From contig CAAGKK010000006.1 of NCBI GenBank assembly GCA_900770385.1, positions 77,493 through 141,492 of the forward strand: a stretch of DNA of 64,000 nucleotides, given 5' to 3'. The stretch is from Clostridia bacterium (lineage in GTDB: Bacteria; Bacillota; Clostridia; TANB77; CAG-508). Under the pieces are notes generated by a model. The model ran no database searches. It worked only from the letters and a program-made list of their open reading frames with translations, and was not told where the DNA came from. Of this stretch, positions 51,301-60,842 are shown one piece after another. How positions within the stretch are numbered: position 1 is the first letter of the stretch; the number at the start of each line of letters is the position of its first letter. A program made the position numbers and the translations under genes.

Positions 51301-52545
51301 TTATTTTGTTGCTTTTAATAATATTTCGTCGTATAAACTTATATTTTTCATATTTCTAATTTCGTCAACAGTATATCCTAACTCTTTTAACTCTAAACTA
51401 GTATAGTTTTCGATGATGCAATAATTTTTACTTTCTTTTAATACTTTTATTAAAATTTTGTCAGTATATCCAACTCTTTTTCTAATAATGTATGTTTTAT
51501 CTCCCTCTTTTAGTATTGATGAATTTGGAACTTTTAGTCCATCTGCACTCCACCAAACTATTTCAAAAGATATTTTTCTGTAATCTATTAATTTGTCAAC
51601 ACATTTTGTAATTTTTAAAACAATAAGTCTCTTTCCATTACTTTGCTCTGATATATATTCGATATTGGCTTTTATTCTGTCACCTGTAGATAATACTAAA
51701 TCAACTTTATCATTTATCTGAGCATTTTTTCCTTCTTCTGAATTTAAAACAGTGGCGATATAGCAATAATAATTATTAACAATCTTTCCTTTTTCTTCGC
51801 TAGTAGGTACCATTGCACCTGTTTTTAGGTTTAATTTGTTTAAACTATCTTCTGTTAAATTAGACAATCCATCAATGGTTAAAGTTTCTTCTAAACCATC
51901 TACTTTATATGAAACCATTCCACTAATTGTTGCATTAATATATTCTGAACCAGAGTTTAGTTGTTCTTCATATTTAGTTCTTTGAGAAACCAATTTTTTT
52001 ATATATGACCCTGAAGGGCTCAAATCACCTATTAATTTTGATTTTTTAGTTAATGCATTAGTAATATTTTTCTTATACTCTGCTATATCACTAAGTTTAT
52101 TTGTTTTAGTTGTTAAATTGATATTTTCTTCTATTTGTTTTTCTAAAACAGATATATCACTTGAATATATTTTATTTCCTTCTTCCATTGCTTCTTGTAT
52201 TTGTGTATCTAAATCTGATATTTTCTTTACAAGATCTTCCTCATTATTAGTGTAATACCTAAATATAGGATCTCCTTTTGCTACTCTTTGTCCTTCAGTT
52301 TTTATTTGAGATATTCCATTTTTATAATTTTCTCCTTGAAATAATTTCTCATCTCTAATAATATATCCTGTAACCTGTTCTGAAGAAGATATTTTTCCAT
52401 TATCTATCATAAATGTATCTGACGGATTAATAAATAATGAAACGACATTATATATTAAACATATAACAAAAATCAAAACTATTATCATTGTAATTATTAA
52501 TTTTACATTAACCCTAACTTGAGGTTTTTTAACTTTTTTAGCCAA
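51301..52545 (-). CDS. HlyD-like membrane-fusion protein of the division cluster
   Basis: A 414-residue protein with an N-terminal membrane helix (about residues 15-38), a beta-barrel/lipoyl-like part (SSEQVTGYIIRDEKLFQ, then EGQRVAKGDPIFRYY), a coiled coil (about 95-190) and a beta-barrel end. Proteins of this kind often lie beside sepF in Clostridia. Their role is unknown; the HlyD likeness suggests linking of envelope layers or an efflux partner. It overlaps miaA by 8 bp. Confidence 0.75.
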   Translation of the reverse strand: MAKKVKKPQVRVNVKLIITMIIVLIFVICLIYNVVSLFINPSDTFMIDNGKISSSEQVTGYIIRDEKLFQGENYKNGISQIKTEGQRVAKGDPIFRYYTNNEEDLVKKISDLDTQIQEAMEEGNKIYSSDISVLEKQIEENINLTTKTNKLSDIAEYKKNITNALTKKSKLIGDLSPSGSYIKKLVSQRTKYEEQLNSGSEYINATISGMVSYKVDGLEETLTIDGLSNLTEDSLNKLNLKTGAMVPTSEEKGKIVNNYYCYIATVLNSEEGKNAQINDKVDLVLSTGDRIKANIEYISEQSNGKRLIVLKITKCVDKLIDYRKISFEIVWWSADGLKVPNSSILKEGDKTYIIRKRVGYTDKILIKVLKESKNYCIIENYTSLELKELGYTVDEIRNMKNISLYDEILLKATK

Positions 52546-53464
52546 TATTGCTTTCCTCCAAAATAATATTTATGTTTTTTTGCATATCATTTAAACCATC
52601 TATCCAAATTGTTTGTTTATTTTTTCTGAACCATGTTAATTGCCTTTTGGCATATCTTCTTGATTCTTGTTTTATTTTATCTATCATTTCTTGCTTAGTT
52701 AGTTTCCCATCTAAGTATTCTTTTACTTCTTTATAGCCTAGAGCCTGCATTGCTGTTGGAAACTCTTTATATTTTTTTAATAATTCTTTTACTTCTTCTA
52801 TTAGGCCATTTTCTATCATAATGTCTACTCTTTTATTAACTCTTTCATAAAGCTTTTCTCTATCCATTGTAATAGCAAATGCTTTATAATTATATGGTAT
52901 TTCTTTTAATCTAGATTCTGCTTCTTGCTCTGTTTTATTTTTTCCTGTTGCCTCATATATTTCTAAAACTCTCATTATTCTTTTAGAATCATTTGGGCTA
53001 ATCTTTTTCATTGCTTCTGGATCTATTTTTACAGCTCTTTCATACAATACTTCTAATCCTTGATTTTGTTTTATACTTTCTAGTTCTTTTCTATAGCTTT
53101 CATTTATCTTTACATCTTGATATTCTATTTCATATATTAGAGCATCAATGTATAATCCTGTTCCTCCAACAACAATTGGAGTTTTACCTTTTTTTAATAT
53201 TTCTTCTATTGCTTTTTTAGCATCTAGTTTGTAATTTGCAACACTATATCTTTCATCTGGAGAAACACAATCCACTAGGTAATGTTTTATTCCTTGCATT
53301 TCTTCTTTTGTTACTTTTGCACTTCCTATATCCATATCCTTATAAATTTGCATTGAATCAGCAGATACAACTTCACCATTTATTCTTTTAGCCAGTTCAA
53401 TTGATAAGGCAGTTTTTCCAGATGCTGTGGGTCCACAAATCACGATTACTTTAGATTTCTCCAT
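52538..53464 (-). CDS. miaA: tRNA dimethylallyltransferase MiaA
   Basis: A 308-residue enzyme that adds the isopentenyl group to A37 of tRNAs reading U-initial codons. P-loop GPTASGKTALSIELA, VSADSMQIYKDMDIGSAKVT, IVVGGTGLYIDAL and the C-terminal RRYAKRQLTWFRK region are all present. It follows mutL, as in many Firmicutes. Confidence 0.96.
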   Translation of the reverse strand: MEKSKVIVICGPTASGKTALSIELAKRINGEVVSADSMQIYKDMDIGSAKVTKEEMQGIKHYLVDCVSPDERYSVANYKLDAKKAIEEILKKGKTPIVVGGTGLYIDALIYEIEYQDVKINESYRKELESIKQNQGLEVLYERAVKIDPEAMKKISPNDSKRIMRVLEIYEATGKNKTEQEAESRLKEIPYNYKAFAITMDREKLYERVNKRVDIMIENGLIEEVKELLKKYKEFPTAMQALGYKEVKEYLDGKLTKQEMIDKIKQESRRYAKRQLTWFRKNKQTIWIDGLNDMQKNINIILEESNIG

Positions 53465-53497
53465 ATAATTTTTCCCTTCGCATTTTTATAATTTGCT

Positions 53498-53517
53498 GGC
53501 GGACACAGTGTTCCGCC
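53498..53517. repeat. GC-rich dispersed palindrome between mutL and miaA
   Basis: GGCGGA and TCCGCC around CACAGTGT; member of the GGCGGAC family, followed by TTATTAATT-rich sequence like the copies at 45.7 and 63.8 kb. Confidence 0.65.
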
Positions 53518-53577
53518 CTTATACCGTATTATTCATTGTTAATTATTAATTCTTCATTATTCATTTGTATATATTTT

Positions 53578-55743
53578 TTATTTTCTACGAGCGAATTTTT
53601 TCTCAATATCCTTTTTGTCCATTTTAATTGCAGTAGGTCTTCCATGAGGGCAAGTAAAAGGATTTGGTAATTCTAATAATTCATCCAAAAGTTTTTCTAC
53701 TTCTTGATTATTTAATGCCATATGTGCTTTAACAGCTGATTTACATGCCACTGTTGCAATAAATTTTTCTTCAATTTCTTGTTTTGCAGTTCTAGCCACA
53801 GTATTAATTTCATCTAAAGTTTCTAGAAATAACTCTTTTGTATCTAAATCGTAACATACAGGTGGTACTCCATTTAATTTAATTGTGTTTTCGCCAAACT
53901 CTTCTAATTCAAACCCTGCTTTTTCAAAGATCTCTATATTATCTCTTGCTATATCCATTTCTTTATGTGTTAGAGTAATAACATCTGGTAATAATAATAG
54001 TTGTGATTCTTTTTCTTCATTAGAATAATAATTCTTTTTTATTTTTTCATACATAATCCTCTCATGTGCTGCATGTTGATCTATAATATACATTTCATCT
54101 TTTATTTCTATTATTATATATGTTGTAAACACTATTCCTATAATTTTATATACTGGTTTGGTATTATATTTTTCTTGTTCTTCAAATACAGATATTTTAT
54201 TATCATCACTTATAATGTCATATGCATCAATCTTTTTATTTTCTTCTTCTATTTTTTCTTTTTGTGCAACAGTTGCTTCTCCAAATGTTTTTTCATACAT
54301 TGAATCAAAACTCTCTGGAATATTTAAGTTGTTTAACTCTTGTATTTTCTCTTTTGTATCACTTATTTTTTCTTCTATAGAGTCATCTTTTGCTAATACA
54401 TCTATGTTATTCTCATTTTTATTAATATCTAAGTCTGCTTTCATTTTTGCTAAATCTGTTAATATATTTCCAATAGATATATCTGGACTAGAAACAGCAT
54501 TTTCATCATGTTCAGCTTTATTTAATTTTTCTTTTATTTCTTGTGTATTAATTACTTGAGTATTTGATAGTTCCTCTTTTTTTGCATTATACATTTCTTC
54601 TATTATATTAGGTTTTTTCTCATTTTCTTGTATGTTATTACTATTTATTCCACTTGTAATTTTATTAAATAAATTACTAAATGTATTTGCTTTTTTTACT
54701 TCTTCTACTACTTCTTTATTATCTTCTATTTCTTTTTCTGGTGATGCAACAAGTTCTGCTTTTAGTAAAGTATCTTGAATAGCATGGTATATTGCTTTAA
54801 ATACTTTATTTTCTTCTTGAAATCTAACTTCCAATTTGGCAGGGTGAACATTAACATCTACTTTGGTAGGTTCCATGTCTATATTTAATATTATAAATCC
54901 ATATTTTCCAATTGGAATCATTCCTTTAAAAGCTTTTTCTGTTGCTCCTGTTAAAACTTTATCTTTTATATATCTTTTATTAACAAAGAATAATTGGTTA
55001 CTTCTATTACTTCTTGCTATTTCTGGCTTTCCAACTACTCCAGTTATATGCATTTCTTCATATAAATAATCTACATCTAAAACATTACTTGCAATATCTT
55101 TACCATAAATACTGTATATAACATCTTGTAACTTGCCATTTCCGTTTGTTTGAATTACAGTTTTGCCAGAGCTTACTAATTTAAATGCAATATTAGGATT
55201 TACTAATGCTATTCTTGAAATAACATCTTCTATATAACCACCTTCTGTAAAATCTCTTTTTAGGAACTTATATCTTACCGGTGTATTAAAGAATAAATTG
55301 GTAACTTTTATTGTTGTTCCATTAGCACATCCTGTTTCTTCAAACTCTAATGTTTTTCCTGCCTCAACTACAATTCTATTTCCAATTTGTTCTTCTTGTG
55401 TTTTAGAAACCATTTCTACATGTGCAATAGCTGCAACACTTGCTAAAGCCTCTCCTCTAAACCCCATAGATTTCACAACATCTAGGTCACTTGCTTGTCT
55501 TATTTTACTTGTTGCATGCCTTTCAAATGCAATTTCCATATCATCTTTTTGTATTCCTTTTCCGTTATCAGAAACACAAATATATGAAATTCCCCCATTT
55601 TTAATTTCTACATTGATATTTGTTGCACCTGCATCTATTGAATTTTCCACCATTTCTTTAACAACAGATGCTGGTCTTTCTATTACCTCTCCTGCTGCAA
55701 TTTTATTTATTGTTAAATCATCTAATAATACTATATTTCCCAT
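53578..55743 (-). CDS. mutL: DNA mismatch repair protein MutL
   Basis: A 721-residue protein. The N-terminal GHKL ATPase has LDDLTINKIAAGEVIERPAS, DNGKGI and GFRGEALASVAAI. A long low-complexity linker (about 330-530) is followed by the C-terminal dimerisation/endonuclease domain, with DQHAAHERIMYEK (the DQHA(X)2E(X)4E endonuclease motif), ACKSAVKAHM and CPHGRPTAI metal site. MutL nicks DNA at mismatches in organisms without MutH. Confidence 0.96.
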   Translation of the reverse strand: MGNIVLLDDLTINKIAAGEVIERPASVVKEMVENSIDAGATNINVEIKNGGISYICVSDNGKGIQKDDMEIAFERHATSKIRQASDLDVVKSMGFRGEALASVAAIAHVEMVSKTQEEQIGNRIVVEAGKTLEFEETGCANGTTIKVTNLFFNTPVRYKFLKRDFTEGGYIEDVISRIALVNPNIAFKLVSSGKTVIQTNGNGKLQDVIYSIYGKDIASNVLDVDYLYEEMHITGVVGKPEIARSNRSNQLFFVNKRYIKDKVLTGATEKAFKGMIPIGKYGFIILNIDMEPTKVDVNVHPAKLEVRFQEENKVFKAIYHAIQDTLLKAELVASPEKEIEDNKEVVEEVKKANTFSNLFNKITSGINSNNIQENEKKPNIIEEMYNAKKEELSNTQVINTQEIKEKLNKAEHDENAVSSPDISIGNILTDLAKMKADLDINKNENNIDVLAKDDSIEEKISDTKEKIQELNNLNIPESFDSMYEKTFGEATVAQKEKIEEENKKIDAYDIISDDNKISVFEEQEKYNTKPVYKIIGIVFTTYIIIEIKDEMYIIDQHAAHERIMYEKIKKNYYSNEEKESQLLLLPDVITLTHKEMDIARDNIEIFEKAGFELEEFGENTIKLNGVPPVCYDLDTKELFLETLDEINTVARTAKQEIEEKFIATVACKSAVKAHMALNNQEVEKLLDELLELPNPFTCPHGRPTAIKMDKKDIEKKFARRK

Positions 55744-55922
55744 ATTTTGCTCCCTTTTTTATATGTAAATTATTCTAGTCGAATTATATCATTTAATTAA
55801 TAATTTGTGTACTATTTTTTTATATTTTATTTGTGTAACCATTTTTTTATATTCTGAATACTATATAACATATACAAAAGAACAAGAGAAATAAAGAATT
55901 TCACATAGGGAGGTCTGCTAAG

Positions 55923-56027
55923 ATGGGAAATTGTTGTGGTTGCAATAGTGAATTTTTATGGTTCATTATTCTTTTCGTACTACTTTTCTGTTGCGGATGT
56001 GGCAATAGATGTTGCTGTAATAACTAA
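55923..56027 (+). CDS. 34-residue cysteine-rich membrane micropeptide
   Basis: ATG follows AGGGAGG by 9 bp. The product MGNCCGCNSEF-(hydrophobic helix)-CCGCGNRCCCNN has nine cysteines flanking one membrane segment. Similar tiny high-cysteine proteins are found in Clostridia, often poorly annotated; some belong with spore-coat or membrane peptides. A second gene of the same plan begins 44 bp downstream, implying a tandem pair. A sporulation promoter (CATATACA about 45 bp upstream) is possible but weak. Confidence 0.65.
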   Translation: MGNCCGCNSEFLWFIILFVLLFCCGCGNRCCCNN

Positions 56028-56071
56028 AATACCCTAGAAAAATTAATTGTATTTGAAAGGGGGGAAATGTG

Positions 56072-56200
56072 ATGCCAGAAAATAGAGGATGCGGATGTGG
56101 CGGTTTCGGTTTTGGTGGAGATTGCTGCTGGATAATATTATTAATAATAATTCTTTGCTGCTGCTGCGGTGGAGGATGCAACAACGGATGTGGTTGCTAA
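56072..56200 (+). CDS. 42-residue cysteine-rich membrane micropeptide
   Basis: ATG follows AAAGGGGGG with 7-8 bp spacing. The 42-residue product has a Gly/Cys-rich start (MPENRGCGCGGFGFGGDCC), a short hydrophobic helix (WIILLIIIL) and a tail CCCCGGGCNNGCGC, with 13 cysteines in total. It is related in plan to the 34-residue gene before it and probably arose by duplication. A strong terminator ends the unit. Confidence 0.65.
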   Translation: MPENRGCGCGGFGFGGDCCWIILLIIILCCCCGGGCNNGCGC

Positions 56201-56212
56201 TTAAGCACATAA

Positions 56213-56252
56213 AAAAATAGATATGAAATTTTAAAATTTCATATCTATTTTT
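56213..56252. terminator. Bidirectional terminator between the micropeptides and groEL
   Basis: A perfect 20-bp palindromic arm pair (AAAAATAGATATGAAATTTT and its complement) ending in A and T runs, between converging units. Confidence 0.85.
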
Positions 56253-56262
56253 ATTAATATTA

Positions 56263-57897
56263 TTAATACATACCTTCCATTCCAGCTGGCATGTCATTGT
56301 GTCCTCCACATCCACATTTTTCTTCTTTTTTATCTGTTACTATACTTTCGGTTGTAAGTATCATAGAAGCTATGCTTTCTGCATTTTGAAGTGCACTTCT
56401 TGTTACTTTTGTTGGATCTACTATTCCAACTTTTTTCATATCTACATATTCTTCTTTTGCAGCATCAAATCCAAAACCTTCGCTACTTGATTTTACTTTT
56501 TCTAATATAACTGCTGGTTCCAATCCTGCATTTCTTGCTATTTGTTTTACGGGCTCTTCTAATGCACTACATACAATTTTTGCTCCTAGTTTTTCATCAT
56601 CTTTTAATTCTTTTACCAATCCTTCTACCTTAGGTAAAATATTAATATATGCTGTTCCTCCTCCTGCTACTATTCCTTCTTCTACTGCTGCTTTTGTTGC
56701 GGATAATGCATCTTCAATTCTTAATTTTTTCTCTTTCATTTCAACTTCTGTTGCTGCACCAACTTGTATTACAGCAACACCACCTGCCAATTTTGCAAGT
56801 CTTTCTTGTAGTCCTTCTTTTTCATATTCACTTTTTGTTTCTTCTAGTGCAGCTCTTATTTGTTTTACTCTATCTGCAATATTTTCTTTATTTCCTAATC
56901 CATCTACTATAATCGTATTTTCTTTTTGTATTTTTACTTGTCTTGCTCTACCTAATTGCTCTAAAGTTGTATCTTTTAATTCCAAACCTAAATCAGATGT
57001 TATAACTTCTCCTCCTGTTAATATTGCAATATCCTCTAGCATTTCTTTTCTTTTATCACCATAGCCTGGTGCTTTTACTGCCACTACATTTAAAACACCT
57101 CTTAATTTGTTTACAAGTAAAGTAGATAAAACTTCTCCTTCCACATCATCAGCTATAATTAATAATTTTCCTGAGTTTTGCATTAATGCTTCTAGTAGTG
57201 GTAATATTTCTTGAATATTGCTTATTTTTTTATCTGTAATTAATATATATGGATTATCTAGTATAGCCTCCATTTTTTCTGTATCTGTAACCATATATGG
57301 TGAAACATATCCTTTATCAAATTGCATTCCTTCTACAACTTCAACATCTGTAGAAGATGTTTTTGATTCCTCTATTGTAATTACACCATCTTTTGATACT
57401 TTTTCCATTGCATCTGCAATTAGTGTCCCTATTTCTAAATTATTTGCAGATATAGCAGCTACTCTTGCAATATCTTCTTTACCATTTACTTTAGAACTTA
57501 TTTCTTTTAGTGCAACAGTTGCCACATTTACAGCTTTGTCCATACCTCTTTTTATTGCCATTGGGTCACCACCTGCTGCAACATTTTTAACACCTTCTTT
57601 TATCATTTTTTGTGCCAAAACTGTAGCAGTTGTTGTACCATCACCTGCAATATCATTTGTTTTTACAGATACTTCTTTTACTAAACGAGCTCCCATATTT
57701 TCATATGGATCTTCTAGTTCTATTTCTTTTGCAATTGTTACACCATCATTAGTTATAAGTGGTGCACCAAAACTTTTATCTAATACAACATTTCTACCTT
57801 TAGGTCCAAGTGTAACTTTTACAGTATCTGCCAACTTATTTACACCATCTAATAATTTTTTTCTAGCATCTTCGCCATATTTAATTTCTTTTGACAT
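56263..57897 (-). CDS. groL: Chaperonin GroEL
   Basis: A 544-residue subunit of the 14-mer folding chamber. It begins SKEIKYGEDARKKLLDGVNK, has the ATP-binding DGTTTATVLAQ and the VVAVKAPGYGDKRKEML apical stretch, and ends with CGCGGHNDMPAGMEGMY (Cys/Gly/Met tail). The start at 57897 follows GGAGGT by 6 bp; the longer frame to 57939 overlaps the ribosome site. It follows groES with 58 bp between. Confidence 0.98.
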   Translation of the reverse strand: MSKEIKYGEDARKKLLDGVNKLADTVKVTLGPKGRNVVLDKSFGAPLITNDGVTIAKEIELEDPYENMGARLVKEVSVKTNDIAGDGTTTATVLAQKMIKEGVKNVAAGGDPMAIKRGMDKAVNVATVALKEISSKVNGKEDIARVAAISANNLEIGTLIADAMEKVSKDGVITIEESKTSSTDVEVVEGMQFDKGYVSPYMVTDTEKMEAILDNPYILITDKKISNIQEILPLLEALMQNSGKLLIIADDVEGEVLSTLLVNKLRGVLNVVAVKAPGYGDKRKEMLEDIAILTGGEVITSDLGLELKDTTLEQLGRARQVKIQKENTIIVDGLGNKENIADRVKQIRAALEETKSEYEKEGLQERLAKLAGGVAVIQVGAATEVEMKEKKLRIEDALSATKAAVEEGIVAGGGTAYINILPKVEGLVKELKDDEKLGAKIVCSALEEPVKQIARNAGLEPAVILEKVKSSSEGFGFDAAKEEYVDMKKVGIVDPTKVTRSALQNAESIASMILTTESIVTDKKEEKCGCGGHNDMPAGMEGMY

Positions 57898-57955
57898 TTT
57901 CCTACCTCCATAACTTAATTTTTTAAATTTTAAATTCAAAACTGTGTTAAATGTT

Positions 57956-58237
57956 CTAGTCTACTATAGCTAAAATATCTGATTGCTTAACAATTAAATA
58001 TTCTTCACCTTCATATTTTACCTCTGTTCCAGCATATTTACTTACTATAACCTTTTGTCCTTCTTTTATGTACATTTCAACATTACTTCCATCTACATTA
58101 CCACCTGGTCCTACTGCGACTACCTTTGCTATTTGTGGTTTTTCTTTTGCTGATGTTGATAATATTATTCCACTTTTTGTTGTTTCTTCTCCTTCTTCCA
58201 TTTTAATTAAAACTCTGTCTGCAACTGGTTTTATCAT
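57956..58237 (-). CDS. groS: Co-chaperonin GroES
   Basis: A 93-residue lid of the GroEL chamber. It starts MIKPVADRVLIKMEEGEETT and contains the mobile loop KSGIILSTSAKEKPQ and KVIVSKYAGTEVKYEGEEYL. Standard length. First gene of groES-groEL, behind a CIRCE-like operator. Confidence 0.98.
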   Translation of the reverse strand: MIKPVADRVLIKMEEGEETTKSGIILSTSAKEKPQIAKVVAVGPGGNVDGSNVEMYIKEGQKVIVSKYAGTEVKYEGEEYLIVKQSDILAIVD

Positions 58238-58279
58238 AAAATTACCTCCTTTTTTATTTTATATCATTTATTAATATTA

Positions 58280-58306
58280 TTAGCACTCTATTCTATTGTT
58301 TGCTAA
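58280..58306 (-). promoter_or_regulatory. CIRCE-like HrcA operator of groES-groEL
   Basis: TTAGCACTC (58280-58288), nine bases, then GTTTGCTAA (58298-58306) match CIRCE (TTAGCACTC-N9-GAGTGCTAA) at 16 of 18 positions. It lies 43 bp before groES, the usual place for HrcA control. Confidence 0.85.
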
Positions 58307-58352
58307 TAATATATACCCATTTATTTTTATTGTCAATATATTTAAAATAAAA

Positions 58353-58369
58353 TTCACATTTATTTCACA
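58353..58369 (+). promoter_or_regulatory. TTCACA direct repeat upstream of the 58.5-kb gene
   Basis: TTCACA at 58353-58358 and 58364-58369 (11-bp period), the same arrangement as before htrA. The target may be the plus-strand gene at 58507 or an unmarked distal promoter. Confidence 0.4.
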
Positions 58370-58433
58370 TTCCTTTGGCAAGTATATTATTTATATATGC
58401 TTGTTTTATATATATATTACTATTTTACACAAA

Positions 58434-58462
58434 TTGCAATTTTATGTAAAATATGCTATACT
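58434..58462 (+). promoter_or_regulatory. Promoter of the alpha-CTD-like gene
   Basis: TTGCAA (58434-58439) and TATACT (58457-58462), 17 bp apart, with TGC before the -10 (extended). The block AAAATATGCTATA is shared with the promoter at 23.9 kb. Confidence 0.6.
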
Positions 58463-58506
58463 ATTTTTAGTACTATGTACTAAGATTATTAAAAAGGAGA
58501 ATGAAT

Positions 58507-59055
58507 ATGCCTAAGAATTTGGCAATTGATGCTTATCCAGAAAATTTTACTGAATGTGTTCGGTATTCAAGCCTAGTAAGAACCTTGGTAGGCAATCAAA
58601 CTTTCATACTTAGCAAATTAAAGATCGCTATGAATGATTTATCAGAAGAAGAGCAAACAGCACTTGATATGAAGTTTAATCTTTCCGGTTGCTGGAAAAA
58701 TAATGAGTTACCCAAAAGTTTTTCATTAAAAAATTATAGAAGGGCCATGAGACATTTAGTTGATATCAGTAAAAAGTATTTCTTTTTCACAATAGATTAT
58801 ATTGATTATTTAGAGGACTTAAATAACAGCGTGTTATCCTCTGAACTCACACCTACTATTTCAATGACAAAAATTTCAGATGCCCCTCTTAGTAAAAGGA
58901 TTAAAAATGCTCTTCGTCTCCAGGGAATTTTTACTATCGGAGAATTATCACATTATACCATTGCGGAAATATCTCGTTTTCGCGGTTTGGGTGAAACATC
59001 ACAAAAAGAAATTAAAAGAGTGTTAAAAACCATATATGGCATAAACCTCCTTTAA
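58507..59055 (+). CDS. Protein with an RNA polymerase alpha-CTD-like C-terminal domain
   Basis: A 182-residue protein. Residues about 120-182 match the C-terminal domain of RNA polymerase alpha (helix-hairpin-helix): LSKRIKNALRLQGIFTIGEL then FRGLGETSQKEIKRVLKTIY. The N-terminal part (SLVRTLVGNQTFILSKLK; LSEEEQTALDMKF) is helical and unfamiliar, with a pattern like a sigma-factor or RNA-polymerase-associated protein. It could bind DNA near promoters or alter transcription. Start at 58507, with AAAGGAG 7 bp upstream; the ATG at 58501 is too close to it. GC-richer codons and own promoter and terminators suggest acquisition. Confidence 0.7.
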   Translation: MPKNLAIDAYPENFTECVRYSSLVRTLVGNQTFILSKLKIAMNDLSEEEQTALDMKFNLSGCWKNNELPKSFSLKNYRRAMRHLVDISKKYFFFTIDYIDYLEDLNNSVLSSELTPTISMTKISDAPLSKRIKNALRLQGIFTIGELSHYTIAEISRFRGLGETSQKEIKRVLKTIYGINLL

Positions 59056-59062
59056 TGATCTA

Positions 59063-59098
59063 CCACACTGTTGTATTTCAATAGTGTGGCTCTTTTTT
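59063..59098 (+). terminator. First terminator after the alpha-CTD-like gene
   Basis: CCACACT and AGTGTGG around a 13-nt loop, followed by CTCTTTTTT. Confidence 0.8.
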
Positions 59099-59108
59099 GT
59101 AAAAATTA

Positions 59109-59148
59109 CCCCTTATTAAACTTTTTTGTTTAATAAGGGGGCTTTTTT
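59109..59148. terminator. Second terminator, shared with pyrG
   Basis: CCCCTTATTAAAC and its complement around a 6-T loop, followed by GCTTTTTT. Confidence 0.85.
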
Positions 59149-59171
59149 AACAAGTTTGCTTTTTCATTATA

Positions 59172-60770
59172 CTAAAGTTCTTTTGCAGCTTTTACTAAAC
59201 CTACAAACAAAGGTGATGGTCTATCTGGTCTTGATTTAAATTCCGGATGAAATTGTCCTGCTATAAAATATGGATGAGTTGGTAATTCTACTATTTCTAC
59301 TAATCTTCCATCTGGTGAAGTTCCTGTGCACATTAGTCCTGCTTTTTCTAGTCTTTCTTTATATTCGTTGTTATATTCAAATCTATGTCTATGTCTTTCA
59401 GATATTTCATCTTTTCCATACAATTCATGTGCTAAACTACCTTTTTTTAAAATACATGGATATTTTCCTAAACGCATTGTTCCACCTTTTTTATTTATGT
59501 TCTTTTGGTCATCCATAATATGAATTACTTGGTTTTTACAATTTTCATCAAACTCTTCTGAATTTGCATCTTTTAATCCTAAAACATTTCTAGCATACTC
59601 TACAACAGCCATTTGCATTCCTAAACATATTCCTAAAAATGGTATATTATTTTTTCTTGCATATTCTATTGTGTTAATTTTTCCTTCGATACCTCTATTG
59701 CCAAATCCACCAGGAACAATAATTCCCTCTATTCCTTCTAAAATATTAGATGCATTTTCTTTTGTTACAGTTTCACAGTCTATATATTTTATATTTACAT
59801 TTACATTATTAGCAAAGCCTGCATGATGTAAGCTTTCTGTAACAGATAAATATGAATCTTCTAGTTTAACATATTTTCCAACAATGGCAATAGTTACTTC
59901 ACCATCTTTTACTCTTCTAATATTAGCAATCATTGAATCCCATTTTTCATTATGAGGTTCTATGTTTTTTAATTCTAAGTGTTTGCATACCTGTACTGCT
60001 AATCCCTGATTTTCAAGCATTAGAGGTACAGCATATAAATTATCGGCTGTTAAATTAGCAATTACATTTTCTTTTCTAACATTACAAAACATTGCAAGTT
60101 TATCTTTTATAGATTCTGGTATAGGAATATCACTTCTACAAACTAATATATCTGGCTTGATTCCAAGTGATTGAAGTTCTTTTACTGAATGTTGTGTTGG
60201 TTTTGATTTTATTTCATTAGATCCTGTAATAAATGGTAATAAAGTTACATGAATATATAAAACATCTTTTGGATCTTTTTCTATTCCTACTTGACGAATT
60301 GCTTCTAAAAAAGCTAAGCTTTCTATATCTCCAACTGTACCTCCTAATTCTGTAATAACAACATCTATATCAGAATTTTCAAAACTATATATTTTTTCTT
60401 TTATTTCATTTGTGATATGTGGAATTACTTGTACAGTTTTTCCTAAATAATCCCCTCTTCTTTCTTTATTTATTACACTTTGATATATTCTACCAGAAGT
60501 TATGCTAGAATTTTTAGTTAAATTCTCATCTATAAATCTCTCATAATGACCTAAATCTAAATCTGTTTCTGCTCCATCATCAGTAACAAAAACTTCTCCA
60601 TGTTCATAAGGACTCATAGTACCTGGATCAACATTTATATATGGATCAAACTTTTGTATAGTTATTTTATAACCTCTATTTTTTAAAAGTCTTCCTAAAG
60701 ACGCTGCTGTTATTCCTTTTCCTAAGCCAGATACCACTCCACCTGTTATAAATACATATTTTGTGTTCAT
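59172..60770 (-). CDS. pyrG: CTP synthase
   Basis: A 532-residue enzyme that aminates UTP with glutamine. The synthetase half starts MNTKYVFITGGVVSGLGKGI (P-loop) with DPYINVDPGTMSPYEHGEVF; the glutamine amidotransferase half has PGGFGNRG, FLGICLGMQMA (catalytic Cys) and HPEFKSRPDRPSPLF. Start at 60770 with GGAGG 6 bp upstream; the frame to 60785 overlaps the ribosome site. Confidence 0.98.
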   Translation of the reverse strand: MNTKYVFITGGVVSGLGKGITAASLGRLLKNRGYKITIQKFDPYINVDPGTMSPYEHGEVFVTDDGAETDLDLGHYERFIDENLTKNSSITSGRIYQSVINKERRGDYLGKTVQVIPHITNEIKEKIYSFENSDIDVVITELGGTVGDIESLAFLEAIRQVGIEKDPKDVLYIHVTLLPFITGSNEIKSKPTQHSVKELQSLGIKPDILVCRSDIPIPESIKDKLAMFCNVRKENVIANLTADNLYAVPLMLENQGLAVQVCKHLELKNIEPHNEKWDSMIANIRRVKDGEVTIAIVGKYVKLEDSYLSVTESLHHAGFANNVNVNIKYIDCETVTKENASNILEGIEGIIVPGGFGNRGIEGKINTIEYARKNNIPFLGICLGMQMAVVEYARNVLGLKDANSEEFDENCKNQVIHIMDDQKNINKKGGTMRLGKYPCILKKGSLAHELYGKDEISERHRHRFEYNNEYKERLEKAGLMCTGTSPDGRLVEIVELPTHPYFIAGQFHPEFKSRPDRPSPLFVGLVKAAKEL

Positions 60771-60842
60771 AGAAACCTCCTTCAATGTTTTAAAAATTTA
60801 TATTTTTATTATAATTGGATAAATATCATCCATATTAAACGA

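Noticed and set aside
54064..54559. Long plus-strand frames inside mutL, groEL, pheT and other minus-strand genes
   Set aside because: They have no ribosome sites, show low-complexity Phe/Leu/Ser-rich translations and are antisense shadows of well-identified genes.
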